Below are positions 42,666 to 51,312 of a DNA stretch of 64,000 bases, in pieces. The stretch is from Botrimarina hoheduenensis (GTDB lineage Bacteria > Planctomycetota > Planctomycetia > Pirellulales > Lacipirellulaceae). Under the pieces are notes generated by a model that made no database searches, had not been told where the DNA came from, and saw nothing but the letters and a program-made list of their open reading frames with translations. The position numbers and the translations under genes were made by a program. The stretch covers positions 124,001 through 188,000 of the forward strand of contig NZ_SJPH01000003.1 in the NCBI RefSeq assembly GCF_007859815.1, in the 5' to 3' direction. The number at the start of each line of letters is the position of its first letter. Within the stretch, counting starts at the first letter, position 1.

Positions 42666-43007
42666 TCACTCGTCGGGCTGCTCGGTTGGCAGCCGCTTGA
42701 CCTCGGGGTCGCGGTGCTTCTCGATAGTCCGCTCTTTGTACTTGCGGAGCTGCTGCTCCATCTTGTGAACCACCTGCTCGACCGCCGTCAGCAGATTGTC
42801 AGATTGAACGTGAGAAACAAAATCGTGCTTGTGCTCGGACGATACCAAAAGCTCGACCTGCGGCTTACTGGCGTCCTGCAAATCAACGATCAACTCAATC
42901 GAGCTGAGCCGCTCGAAGTGGCGGGGAAGCTTCTCGGTCTTTGCGAGAATCCGCTCTTGCGTCTCCTCAGACAAGTGGCCGTGCCGCATCGTCAGGTTGG
43001 TCTGCAC
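42666..43007 (-). CDS. hpf: Ribosome hibernation promoting factor (HPF/RaiA family)
   Basis: A 113-residue short HPF. Seen: NLTMRHGHLSEETQERILAKTEKLPRHFERLSSIELIVDLQDASKPQVELLVSSEHKHDFVSHVQSDNLLTAVEQVVHKMEQQLRKYKERTIEKH, with the basic helix at the end that binds the ribosomal decoding region. It lacks the long C-terminal domain. It heads the hpf-ptsN-ptsH-ptsI group, linking ribosome hibernation with PTS signalling. Confidence 0.94.
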   Translation of the reverse strand: MQTNLTMRHGHLSEETQERILAKTEKLPRHFERLSSIELIVDLQDASKPQVELLVSSEHKHDFVSHVQSDNLLTAVEQVVHKMEQQLRKYKERTIEKHRDPEVKRLPTEQPDE

Positions 43008-43180
43008 CGTCGAGTTGCTTTCCGAGCTAGGGTTTTTCGGAGCCGACGGGGATCTGATCGGGGAAAGTCACTGACGACTCACTCCCTCCGCCCGCCTGCT
43101 GGGTAAGCCGGTCAAGATAACGCGGTTGCGGCAAGAACGGAACACGCCTCGTCGTGGCCCGCCCCAAGGAAGGACGCGGG

Positions 43181-45445
43181 CTAAGGGGCATCGGGGTCAT
43201 CTCCCACGAAGTTCAGACGCCCTTTACCGAGTCGGTTTTTCAGGTTTTTAGCGCGGGTTCGGAGCTTCTTGGACGTCTCTCGATACGGATCCAGCCGATC
43301 GCTCTGATCGATCTCAATCAGCTCGTGCAGGTTGAGTGCGGCTAGCCGCAGAACCGCGGCCGGGGCCGTGCTGGTGTCGTCTTCGAGCCAGGTGAGGAGC
43401 TGATCAACGGCCCCCACCTCGCGCTCGTCCTGCGTCAATCCGACCTGCTGCGGGCTGTAGCCACGCAACAAGGACACCACATCGTCGGCCCGCCGCTCGC
43501 CGTGTTTGTCCACCAGCGCGCGACGAATGGCGCTAGCCAGTTCAGGGCTACGGCTCGCGGCGTCACGCAGATGGGTAACTATCTCGCCGATGACGACCTC
43601 GTTTGAGTTGTCTTCGTCGAGCATCGCTACGATCTCATCGACTTGGCCAAGGCTCAGAGCCGCGACCGCTCCGAGCCGACGCACCTCTGGCAAGTAGTCT
43701 TCGTTGATCGCGATCCGCGCCAGTTCAACGCGCAGGGGCCGTTGCTGCGGCATCAGTGACTCCAGGTCACGCGAAGCGCGTTCCACCGAGATCGATTGCC
43801 CGACCGGCTCGATCCAGCCCGGATCGGTGCTCGCGTCAGTCAGCTGATCCAAGTCACCCGAAGCGGTGAATTTCCACGATCGGGGACGATCGGCCCGCAC
43901 GGTGGTCAGCGGGGTCGTCCAAACCACGCCGCTCTGTGGAGCCCACGCGCTGATGCTCGCCGTCGGAGAAGCCGCCAGCACATCGAAGCCCGGTGTGTAA
44001 GGTCGTAACACTTCCACAGCAAGCCGCGCGTTCGGCGCAAGCTCGACCCGACCGATAATCCCCGCCACGTCTAATTCGACGACGGCGGACTTCTCGCCGT
44101 TGCCGTCAAAAACCAGTCGGCCGTACTCGACGCCTACGCGTGGGAGTCTCGCGTCCTCGCGGCCCTGATCAAAAGCGACACGCGTGTCATCGATAAGCTT
44201 CAGCATCACCCCGTTGGCAAGCTTGAAACGCGCTCGATACGAAGGCAAGCACTCCACCACCGAGCCGGGCACCAGCGCGGCATCAGCCGTCAATCGTAGC
44301 CAGCTGCCATTTTTGTCCCGCACAACCGCAACACTCGTCTCGGGGCCCAGAAAGTCGCCAATTTTCTTGAGCGGTTCGGGCTTGTTGCTGCTTTCGGCAC
44401 GAGCGACGGGGTCGCGTTCCACGGGGTCGCGTTCTACGGGAGCGATGTCCGTCACGGGCTTGGGTTGGCCCAGCTCGACGGGTGGCACGATCGGGCCCGG
44501 TGTAGGCTCCGACTGCGGAGGGTTCTCCGGTTGCGGGTTGGTCTCGGGCTGCGAGATCGGGTCGGGCACGTCGGAGGCCGACGGCGTGTCTTCCGCTTCG
44601 TCGACCTGCGGTGGTTGTTCTTTCGGGGCCGGCTCGGGAGCCGTTATCGCCGTCGCATTGTCGATGTCGGTCTGTTCTTGTGTGCCGGAGAGATTGGCTT
44701 CTCCCTCGCCGGGGTCCGATGAATCGTCGTTGCCAGCAGGCTGAGGGGGCGTCGGCACATCAACGATGCCCGGCTGCGAGAGGCCTTCTTGCTTGGCGAT
44801 CTCCGGCGCTGGCGTGAGAAACACGACCGCCAGTCCGCCGAGAACCGTTGCCGCCACCGCGCCGACGATCAATGGCAAGCGATCTCCCCAACTCGGTCGC
44901 AGATAATCGGGCACCTCAGCGGGAGGCTGCTCTCGAACCACGCCGGCCGGCGCAAGCGTGCCGTTGGCAACCGCGGTCGCTGTCTCGGGGTGCGCCGGCT
45001 CGATGCGGAGTCGGCCGTCACCGGCTGCGGTGGCGGGACCCGCAGCGATTGCCCGCCGGACCCGATCCTCGATCCGCTCACGGTCCGCAGGGCTCACCTT
45101 GGCAGGATCGTCCAGCATCTGCTTGAGCACGTGATGGCACGCAGAAACCTCAGCCAACATGGTGTCGGATTCCAAGCAGATCCGCTCGAATTCTGCCACG
45201 CTTTCGGGCGGTAAAGCATTTTCGAGATACTCGGCTACCGTGTTGGGATCGTCTGCCGCGCCGGTTCCCAGAACACTCGGCGCGGGCAAACGCACTCGGT
45301 GCGAAGCATCCCGCAAACGCTGCACCAGCTCGCGGGCAAAATCACTCGCCTCGATCTGTTGCCGAAGCTCTTCGCGCTGCGTGACGGTCAGGTCCGAGAC
45401 CTCGTCCAGGTAGGCGAGCAGCGTACGGAGCGTTAAGCGAATCAT
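43181..45445 (-). CDS. Membrane-anchored FecR-like/anti-sigma-like large protein
   Basis: A 754-residue protein. The cytoplasmic N-terminus (1-185) is helical, with an anti-sigma-like stretch (VAEYLENALPPESVAEFERICLESDTMLAEVSACHHVLKQML). A transmembrane helix covers about 190-211 (PLIVGAVAATVLGGLAVVFL). A Pro/Glu/Ser-rich linker spans about 220-355. A FecR-like beta region follows (SVAVVRDKNGSWLRLTADAALVPGSVVECLPSYRARFKLANGVMLKLIDDTRVAF), then a helical C-terminus. It may carry an envelope signal to a sigma factor; the partner is not adjacent. Planctomycete-specific by appearance. Confidence 0.8.
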   Translation of the reverse strand: MIRLTLRTLLAYLDEVSDLTVTQREELRQQIEASDFARELVQRLRDASHRVRLPAPSVLGTGAADDPNTVAEYLENALPPESVAEFERICLESDTMLAEVSACHHVLKQMLDDPAKVSPADRERIEDRVRRAIAAGPATAAGDGRLRIEPAHPETATAVANGTLAPAGVVREQPPAEVPDYLRPSWGDRLPLIVGAVAATVLGGLAVVFLTPAPEIAKQEGLSQPGIVDVPTPPQPAGNDDSSDPGEGEANLSGTQEQTDIDNATAITAPEPAPKEQPPQVDEAEDTPSASDVPDPISQPETNPQPENPPQSEPTPGPIVPPVELGQPKPVTDIAPVERDPVERDPVARAESSNKPEPLKKIGDFLGPETSVAVVRDKNGSWLRLTADAALVPGSVVECLPSYRARFKLANGVMLKLIDDTRVAFDQGREDARLPRVGVEYGRLVFDGNGEKSAVVELDVAGIIGRVELAPNARLAVEVLRPYTPGFDVLAASPTASISAWAPQSGVVWTTPLTTVRADRPRSWKFTASGDLDQLTDASTDPGWIEPVGQSISVERASRDLESLMPQQRPLRVELARIAINEDYLPEVRRLGAVAALSLGQVDEIVAMLDEDNSNEVVIGEIVTHLRDAASRSPELASAIRRALVDKHGERRADDVVSLLRGYSPQQVGLTQDEREVGAVDQLLTWLEDDTSTAPAAVLRLAALNLHELIEIDQSDRLDPYRETSKKLRTRAKNLKNRLGKGRLNFVGDDPDAP

Positions 45446-45852
45446 GGTTTAACCGTGAAAAGGCGGGAGCAGCCGAGCAACCACAGGGATGAGGTGAGAC
45501 GCGGATTCGATCCGTGTTGTTTTTCGAGGCGGGGCGTAAGGACACTGAATTCCGTATTCTCCCGCTACTTCTATTAGTGGCACTCGAGCCGCGAATCCGT
45601 GCAGGGGAATCGCAAGAAGGGGCAAAAAAGCCCGCGGCAAATTTTGCCCCGCTGTTGCGAGCGGAACGGCACGTGAGCGACCCCGGCGTCGGTTAGTCCT
45701 CAATCCGTAACGACTTGCGTCGATCCGTGCGCCAAAGTGTTTGGCCTCTTGCAGGGTTGCGATAAAATCGGCGCAGCGGAAGAACCTGCGGGCTCATACC
45801 GCTAAACCGCTCGCCCGACGGATCCATCGGGCGTGACCCCCCCACTTACCCC
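45446..45852. other. Gap holding a possible promoter for the TPR gene
   Basis: This 407-base stretch between divergent genes holds no gene I can support. On the plus strand TTGGCC (45741-45746), 16 bases, TAAAAT (45763-45768) is a moderate promoter match about 85 bases before the TPR gene. The minus-strand promoter for the FecR-like gene was not identified. Confidence 0.4.
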
Positions 45853-46398
45853 TTGGCGTCCCTGGCTGTGATCCCGCCGACACTCGCCCAACGCTGCCGA
45901 ACCCTGCTCCGCTGTGCCTCGCGTGAAGCGGAGGGCTATCTCGAATTGGGCATGCACGCGCAAGCCCTGCACACGCTGCAACGTCGGGGCCAGTTGGTCC
46001 ACGGCGACGCCCGCGCCTGCTTCCTGCTGGGCGAAAGCCTCCGCGAGCTGCACCGCTACAGCGAAGCACTTTACCCGCTCCGCCGCAGCGCCGAACTGCG
46101 TCCGGCGGACTCCGATACGTGGCTCGCCCTGGGCTGGTGCTACAAGCGGAGCGGACACGTCGATCAAGCGGCCCAGGCGCTCGAGCAAGCCCTCGTTGTC
46201 ACGCCGGACGAAGCGATTCTGCACTTCAACCTCGCGTGCTATTACAGCCTGCTCCGCCGACCGCTGGCGGCGCTGCGGAGTCTCAAACGCGCGATCGCTC
46301 TGGACCCGGTGATGAAGTCGCTCGTTGAAGACGAGAGCGACTTCGAGCCGCTCCGCCGCGATCCGGCTTTCGAGCTTCTGCTCCGCTCGATTCTTTAG
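45853..46398 (+). CDS. TPR-repeat protein
   Basis: A 181-residue protein starting at TTG 45853 or the in-frame GTG 45868. Several TPR units: LELGMHAQALHTLQRRGQLVHGDARACFLLGESLRELHRYSEALYPLRRSAELRPADSDTWLALGWCYKRSGHVDQAAQALEQALVVTPDEAILHFNLACYYSLLRRPLAALRSLKRAIALDP. No signal peptide. A protein-interaction role is general for this fold; the partner is unknown. Confidence 0.85.
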   Translation: MASLAVIPPTLAQRCRTLLRCASREAEGYLELGMHAQALHTLQRRGQLVHGDARACFLLGESLRELHRYSEALYPLRRSAELRPADSDTWLALGWCYKRSGHVDQAAQALEQALVVTPDEAILHFNLACYYSLLRRPLAALRSLKRAIALDPVMKSLVEDESDFEPLRRDPAFELLLRSIL

Positions 46399-46536
46399 CC
46401 GCCCGGCACACAAAAGCCGAACGCCGCTCACCGGCCAAGGGCCAGCGAGCGACGTTCGCACATCGGGGGGGGTCGTTATCGCCGCCGGCGGAACACCGTC
46501 CGCGAGCCGGGTCACACCGGCGGGCGAGTCGTTAGC

Positions 46537-48423
46537 TCAGTACTTCCACTCGACACCGGTCTGCAGACCGTGCAGCACGAGCGAGTCGTTCGAGTCGATG
46601 TGCGTCAGCAGCTCGGAGTTGGCGAAGCTCGCGGGGATCTGCTCCACCGCCAACGCCACGCCCGAGATGCCAATCAGTCGATAGGCCGCAGTCAGGCGGC
46701 AATTGCAGCTCACCTGGTAACCGACACCGGCGCGGAGCTCGCCGAGGAAGGAAACGTCTTGCCGGCTCGCCCGTATGGCGGCGTTGGTCGCGTCGCCGAC
46801 AAAGCGGACCGTGCCGCCGCCACCGCTGTAGACCCGCTGATAGACGTCGATGTCGTTGCCGTACACGCCGAAGTTGGAGTCGGCGAACAGGTTCCACTTG
46901 CAACCCACCAACCAATTCATGCTGCAACCGAGCTGGAAACCAACCAGTTGGTTCTGGGTCTCGATGTCGTGGAACAGCACGTTATCGTCATCGATCGGGA
47001 AGCCCGTGTAAGCGGTCGGTTCTCCGGCGATGGGCGTCCCCGTGCCGTCGACGGTCGAGAACTGCACCGCGTTCTGCCAGTCTTCGTCGATGCGCAGGTA
47101 GCGCACGCCGGCGACGCCGTTGATGAAGAACCGACGGGGCGGGCGACCGCACGGGGCGCAGCCACTGCCGCCACCACAGGCATCGGGGCCACAACCACTT
47201 ACGCCACAGGCGTTCGCTGCGCCCCCCATCAAGCGGCCGCCACCAACTCCCAGCCCGCCAACTTCCACCGGGCAGCCGAACCGCCAGAAGTTGAGCTCCA
47301 GGTTCTGAACCTGAAAGTTCTGCCGCACGCGGACACCCACCACGCGGATATCGTTCGGTGCCGCGTTCTCGACGGGCATCTGATGATCAACGTAATCGTT
47401 CATCGGACGGTACGACCACGCACCACCGGCGCTGTCGCGGTCGTACTCCAATCCGGAGTAGTCGATCATGCCGTAGATCCGCGGATCGGCAGCGGGGCTG
47501 AGCGGAGAGGTGATGAGCGTGGTGGCCTGGCTCTCATCATCGTTGAGCGCCCAGTAGCCGATCTCCCACGCGAAGGGCTGGCAGCCACCGCACGGATCGT
47601 TGCCAAACGTGCTACCAAAGCGAATCTCGCCGCCCCACTGCGGATCAATATCGGCGGCCGTGGTGAACAGGAAGTTCTCGGTCGTTGGCGGGTAGTAGGG
47701 CGTGGTGATCGACGACTCGTCCTGAATCGTGACGGCCGTGGCAGCCTTGCCCGGATTGTCGCGCTCCATGTACAGGCCATAGACCCCCGCGAACCACTGC
47801 CGCCTCGGACGCGCCGGTGCCAGGTTACAGGCCGGCGCACACGGCGCGGCACCGTAAGCGGCCCCGCCATCGCAACCCGGGCCCGCTTGTGTGTAGGTGT
47901 CCCAAGAGACCCCTTGGTTGCAATCGCCCGTCGCGCAGCCCTGCTGTCCGTAGGCACTGGCGTGCATCGGCTGCCCCTCATGACCGTAAGTCATCTGCGG
48001 AGCTTGCTCGTAATGCTGAACGGGGCCGGACAGCGGAACCGGGGCGTACAGCGTCGGCTGCGGGCTCGGGTTCGATTCAGGGGCCGCAATCGGCTCGACC
48101 GGTTCGGGCAGCGTCTGAGCAACCCGATACTGCGGCGCGCCGTAGCCGGGCTGCGAGTATCCAGGCTGGCCAGAGGCGGGCTGGCCGTAGCTCTGCTGGC
48201 CGTAGCTCTGCTGGGCGTAGGCCGGCGGAGCCGCGTAGCTTGGCTGGGCCCCGTAGACCGGTTGGGCCGGACGGTAGACGCCCTGGGGCGCGGTCTGAGC
48301 CGGTGCCGCTTGGTAGTTGTTTGCCGTGACGAACTGTGCCAACGCCGGGGTGACCGATCCGCCAGCAACGGCAAGTGCCGCTGCGGCCGCCAGCCGACGC
48401 GTTGTGAGAGCCAAAAGGGTCAT
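46537..48423 (-). CDS. BBP7-like outer-membrane beta-barrel protein
   Basis: A 628-residue protein starting at ATG 48423, with a signal peptide (LAAAAALAVAGGSVTPALAQF). A low-complexity Tyr/Gln/Pro/Ala/Gly region (PSYAAPPAYAQQSYGQQSYG...) follows, then a Cys-rich stretch (CATGDCNQGVSW... CAPACNLAPA) and a long barrel-like C-terminus (WFAGVYGLYMERDNPG, WGGEIRFGSTFG, FFINGVAGVRYLRIDEDW, AYRLIGISGVALAVEQIP) ending in an aromatic residue (GVEWKY). This is the BBP7 type common in planctomycetes. It is probably a surface or outer-membrane protein. Confidence 0.88.
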   Translation of the reverse strand: MTLLALTTRRLAAAAALAVAGGSVTPALAQFVTANNYQAAPAQTAPQGVYRPAQPVYGAQPSYAAPPAYAQQSYGQQSYGQPASGQPGYSQPGYGAPQYRVAQTLPEPVEPIAAPESNPSPQPTLYAPVPLSGPVQHYEQAPQMTYGHEGQPMHASAYGQQGCATGDCNQGVSWDTYTQAGPGCDGGAAYGAAPCAPACNLAPARPRRQWFAGVYGLYMERDNPGKAATAVTIQDESSITTPYYPPTTENFLFTTAADIDPQWGGEIRFGSTFGNDPCGGCQPFAWEIGYWALNDDESQATTLITSPLSPAADPRIYGMIDYSGLEYDRDSAGGAWSYRPMNDYVDHQMPVENAAPNDIRVVGVRVRQNFQVQNLELNFWRFGCPVEVGGLGVGGGRLMGGAANACGVSGCGPDACGGGSGCAPCGRPPRRFFINGVAGVRYLRIDEDWQNAVQFSTVDGTGTPIAGEPTAYTGFPIDDDNVLFHDIETQNQLVGFQLGCSMNWLVGCKWNLFADSNFGVYGNDIDVYQRVYSGGGGTVRFVGDATNAAIRASRQDVSFLGELRAGVGYQVSCNCRLTAAYRLIGISGVALAVEQIPASFANSELLTHIDSNDSLVLHGLQTGVEWKY

Positions 48424-48776
48424 CCGTGTCCTCTCCTGCGTTTGCGCGTCGCTCAATCCTTGAGCGATCGGGTCGTTCGGTTCGCCCGTTCGTCTGTCAT
48501 CGACAGACACCGGCGTCTAACTACTGGTCTGAGCGGCGGGGGCGCGGGAACGCTCCCTAGGCAGTCAGATCGGCGTTCAAGGCCCGACGATCGTTGGAAT
48601 CGCCCCTGCTGACGGCAGAATCCTGCTGACCGCAACGGAGCCGTCAGCACATACGGCACGGGTCACGCGAACAAAAGCAATTACCCATCCGGCAAACTTT
48701 ACCAATCCGCAACCGACCATTACCCCCTGAACGCTGTACCCGCTGCAGCCAGCGCGGAATCGGACCGGGCAAACCG
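48424..48776. other. Gap upstream of the BBP7-like gene
   Basis: This 353-base interval between dprA (stop) and the BBP7-like gene (start), both on the minus strand, should contain the latter's promoter. No clear promoter, repeat or RNA gene was seen. Confidence 0.45.
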
Positions 48777-49982
48777 TTAAGATCGACGAGCCACCATCAC
48801 CCCGCTCAGCCGCTCGATGCGGCCGGCCAGTTCCAGCAGGCTCACCGTGGCGAGCACCTTGTGGGCGGGCAAACCCGCGCTGTCGATCAGGGTGTCGATC
48901 GCGGTCGGCCCCACGCCGATCGCCTCCCAAACGCGCTGCTCAACCTCAGACAACGGCGGAAGAGCTGCTGACCTCGAGGGGGCAGAATCCGGCGCTACTG
49001 GTACCCCCACGGCAGCGTTTGGCCGCGGGTCGATCACGCCACAGGCCTCGAGCGTTTCCAACTCCGCGAGGATGTCGTCCACCCCCGTGATGAGCTTGGC
49101 CCCCTCCTGAATGAGCTGGTGACAGCCGGCCGCTTGAGGGTTGTCGATCACACCGGGGAGGGCGAACACATCCCGATCCTGCTCAGCGGCATGCCGAGCC
49201 GTGATCATCGCCCCGCTCCGCCGCGCGGCCTCGACCACCACCACCCCCAACGAGACGCCGCTGATAATACGGTTGCGCTGCGGAAACGAACCGCTCATCG
49301 GCGGCATCCGCGGCGGTGACTCGGCCAACAACGCTCCCCGGCGGGCCACCGCCTCGGCGAGTTCGGCGTGTTCGGGTGGATAAATCTTGAGGAGCCCCCC
49401 GGCCATGATCGCCAGCGTTCGCCCGCCCGCTTCCAAACATGCCCGATGGGCCGCCGCATCGATCCCTCGGGCTAGCCCGCTGACCACGGTAACGCCTGCC
49501 CGCGCGAGCCCGGCCGCCAACTCACCGGCGTACCGCAAACCGTAACGCGATGCCCTGCGGGTGCCCACGATGGCGATCGCGCGCGTGTCCGTCGGAGCAA
49601 CCTGACCGCGGCAGTACAGCACCGGCGGCGCATCGCCGAGCTGTGCTAGGCGCGGCGGGTACTCCGGGGTCCCGAGCACCAGCGGACGAATGCCGGCGGT
49701 GGCCGCCTGCCGCAACTCACCGCGCGCCGTCGCTTCATCCGGAGCCGCACCAATCGCCTGCGCCAACTTCGGACCCACGCCCGGTGCCCCGGTGAGCTCT
49801 TGCGGCGAGGTCCGTAGCACCCGCTCAGCGTCGCCAAAGGCCTCGATCAGCCGGCGACGCAGCAGGGGTCCTACGCCGCGGACCGATGCAAGCCGCACCT
49901 CGGCCAGCAGCGCGCTCGAAAAAACCGGGGCATTAACGGCCTCGATCGGCGGCGAGGGCGGCGGCGGCGGGGGATCAATCAT
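48777..49982 (-). CDS. dprA: DNA-processing protein DprA (Smf)
   Basis: A 401-residue DprA, which loads RecA onto incoming single-stranded DNA during transformation. Seen: an N-terminal helix-hairpin-helix/SAM-like part (LRTSPQELTGAPGVGPKLAQAIG), then the Rossmann core AIAIVGTRRASRYGLRYAGELAAGLARAGVTVVSGLARGIDAAAHRACLEAGGRTLAIMAGGL, FPQRNRIISGVSLGVVVVEAARRSGAMITARHAAEQDRDVFALPGVIDNPQAAGCHQLIQEGA, and a C-terminal winged-helix (VEQRVWEAIGVGPTAIDTLIDSAGLPAHKVLATVSLLELAGRIERLSGVMVARR). The N-terminus is Pro-rich. Complete. Confidence 0.97.
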   Translation of the reverse strand: MIDPPPPPPSPPIEAVNAPVFSSALLAEVRLASVRGVGPLLRRRLIEAFGDAERVLRTSPQELTGAPGVGPKLAQAIGAAPDEATARGELRQAATAGIRPLVLGTPEYPPRLAQLGDAPPVLYCRGQVAPTDTRAIAIVGTRRASRYGLRYAGELAAGLARAGVTVVSGLARGIDAAAHRACLEAGGRTLAIMAGGLLKIYPPEHAELAEAVARRGALLAESPPRMPPMSGSFPQRNRIISGVSLGVVVVEAARRSGAMITARHAAEQDRDVFALPGVIDNPQAAGCHQLIQEGAKLITGVDDILAELETLEACGVIDPRPNAAVGVPVAPDSAPSRSAALPPLSEVEQRVWEAIGVGPTAIDTLIDSAGLPAHKVLATVSLLELAGRIERLSGVMVARRS

Positions 49983-50134
49983 CGCCTGCTGACAATAGTC
50001 AGCCGACCGCCACGACGCTATCGCTCGCCCGCAAGCCGTGCCGCCCCGACGCCGGTGCTCTCTTACCGGCCTTTGAGGCTGCCGGTTCGGTGCCGAACGC
50101 GATCAGCGTCAATTCGGGCAACGCACGGCCCGCT

Positions 50135-50881
50135 TCACGCATCGACTGTCGAACTACGGGTTGATCGCTTGCGCCCGTTCAGCAGAGCGGGGACGCGATC
50201 GACTCCGGCGATTCCGATGTTGAGAATCAGCTGCGAGACGCTCGCCGCGTTCATCTTCTTCATCAGCTTCGAGCGACGCAGCTCGACGGTACGCAGACCA
50301 ATGCCCAGCTGTAGGGCGATCTGCTTGTTGGCGGCACCTTGAAGCATGGCCATCAGGACCTCGGCTTCGCCGCTGGTGACGGTCGTCAGTCGTTGGCGGA
50401 AGTCTGCCGTCCGACGCCGATCCGCGCCGGCTGCCAGAGCAACCCCTACGGGCTCGCGCAGCGAAGCGGCAAGTTTGTCGGCCGAGGCGGGCAAGAGCAT
50501 GAGTCCGCTGGCACCCTGGGCCATGTAGCTCATGGCGTGCTCGACCGTGGCTCCCGCGGCAGCGACCAGCACCGGTGCTGAATCGGTCGCGGGGATCGCC
50601 CGGCGGATCGGTTCGATGGCGTAGAGCTTCTCGGCTCGGCCGACGAGCACCACGAGGTCGGGCAGCGGAGATTCTTTGACAACACGGACGCACCACGGCT
50701 CAAAGTCGTCGTGCAGCTTGGTGTGACAACCCAGTTTGCGGAGCGCGGCTTGGATCTCGCTGGCGTCCAAGGGATCGCAGCGCACGAGATGCACAAGAAT
50801 CGGTTCAGGGGCGAGGGGGGAGGCCGATTCTTCGGGTCCCTTCGCGGCGCCGATCGAGCTCGGCGGCGTATTCGCGGTCAT
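50135..50881 (-). CDS. LuxR/FixJ-type regulator with degenerate receiver domain
   Basis: A 248-residue protein. Residues about 28-150 form a receiver-like domain (VHLVRCDPLDASEIQAALRKLGCHTKLHDDFEP, PDLVVLVGRAEK, PVLVAAAGATVEHAMSYMAQGASGLMLLPASADKLAASLREP). The position of the phospho-accepting Asp is occupied by a hydrophobic residue (DLVVLVG) and the conserved Lys region reads LMLLPAS. Residues about 165-230 are a LuxR-type HTH (TTVTSGEAEVLMAMLQGAANKQIALQLGIGLRTVELRRSKLMKKMNA). It should bind DNA without classical phosphorylation. Confidence 0.88.
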   Translation of the reverse strand: MTANTPPSSIGAAKGPEESASPLAPEPILVHLVRCDPLDASEIQAALRKLGCHTKLHDDFEPWCVRVVKESPLPDLVVLVGRAEKLYAIEPIRRAIPATDSAPVLVAAAGATVEHAMSYMAQGASGLMLLPASADKLAASLREPVGVALAAGADRRRTADFRQRLTTVTSGEAEVLMAMLQGAANKQIALQLGIGLRTVELRRSKLMKKMNAASVSQLILNIGIAGVDRVPALLNGRKRSTRSSTVDA

Positions 50882-51312
50882 TGCGAGATTGGAGCTGTCG
50901 TTCGCTTACCGCGAGCTGGCAGGCGCCGCGGCAAGCTAAGTGGGGCTAAGAACAGTTAAGATCCCCGCGCGAACAGCTGGCAGGGAGGACTAATCGTGCA
51001 GGGCTCGCAGGATGAACCGATCCCGCATTTCTCGCCAGCATTTGGTAGACAAAAATCGAACTAATCTTGCCTCTTCGGAGCCTCGGGGAAAAAACACCGA
51101 AACGCGCAAGGACAAAACAGGCGGATTGCCGCAAGAAAACGCCGTATTGCGTAAGATTTCGCCAAGCGGCCCCCCCGCTGCCCCCACAGGCCGACAGTGA
51201 TGGCGGATCGTTTCTTTCGCACCAAAGTGACATTAGTAACAGCTACTGCCCGACGCCATCCCCCACCGCTTGGCGCGCCACGGGCTGCGTCTCTTGCTCC
51301 CGCGACCTTTAC
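50882..51312. other. Gap between the LuxR-type gene and aroB
   Basis: This 431-base interval on one strand should contain the regulator's promoter. It holds AT-richer patches and no supported gene, repeat or RNA. Confidence 0.4.

Noticed and set aside
45500..45530. tRNA-like T-arm (GATTCGATCC)
   Set aside because: No acceptor, D or anticodon arm can be built around it.
46570..48612. 680-aa open frame on the plus strand
   Set aside because: It is antisense to the BBP7-like gene with Arg/His-rich shadow composition and no recognisable fold.
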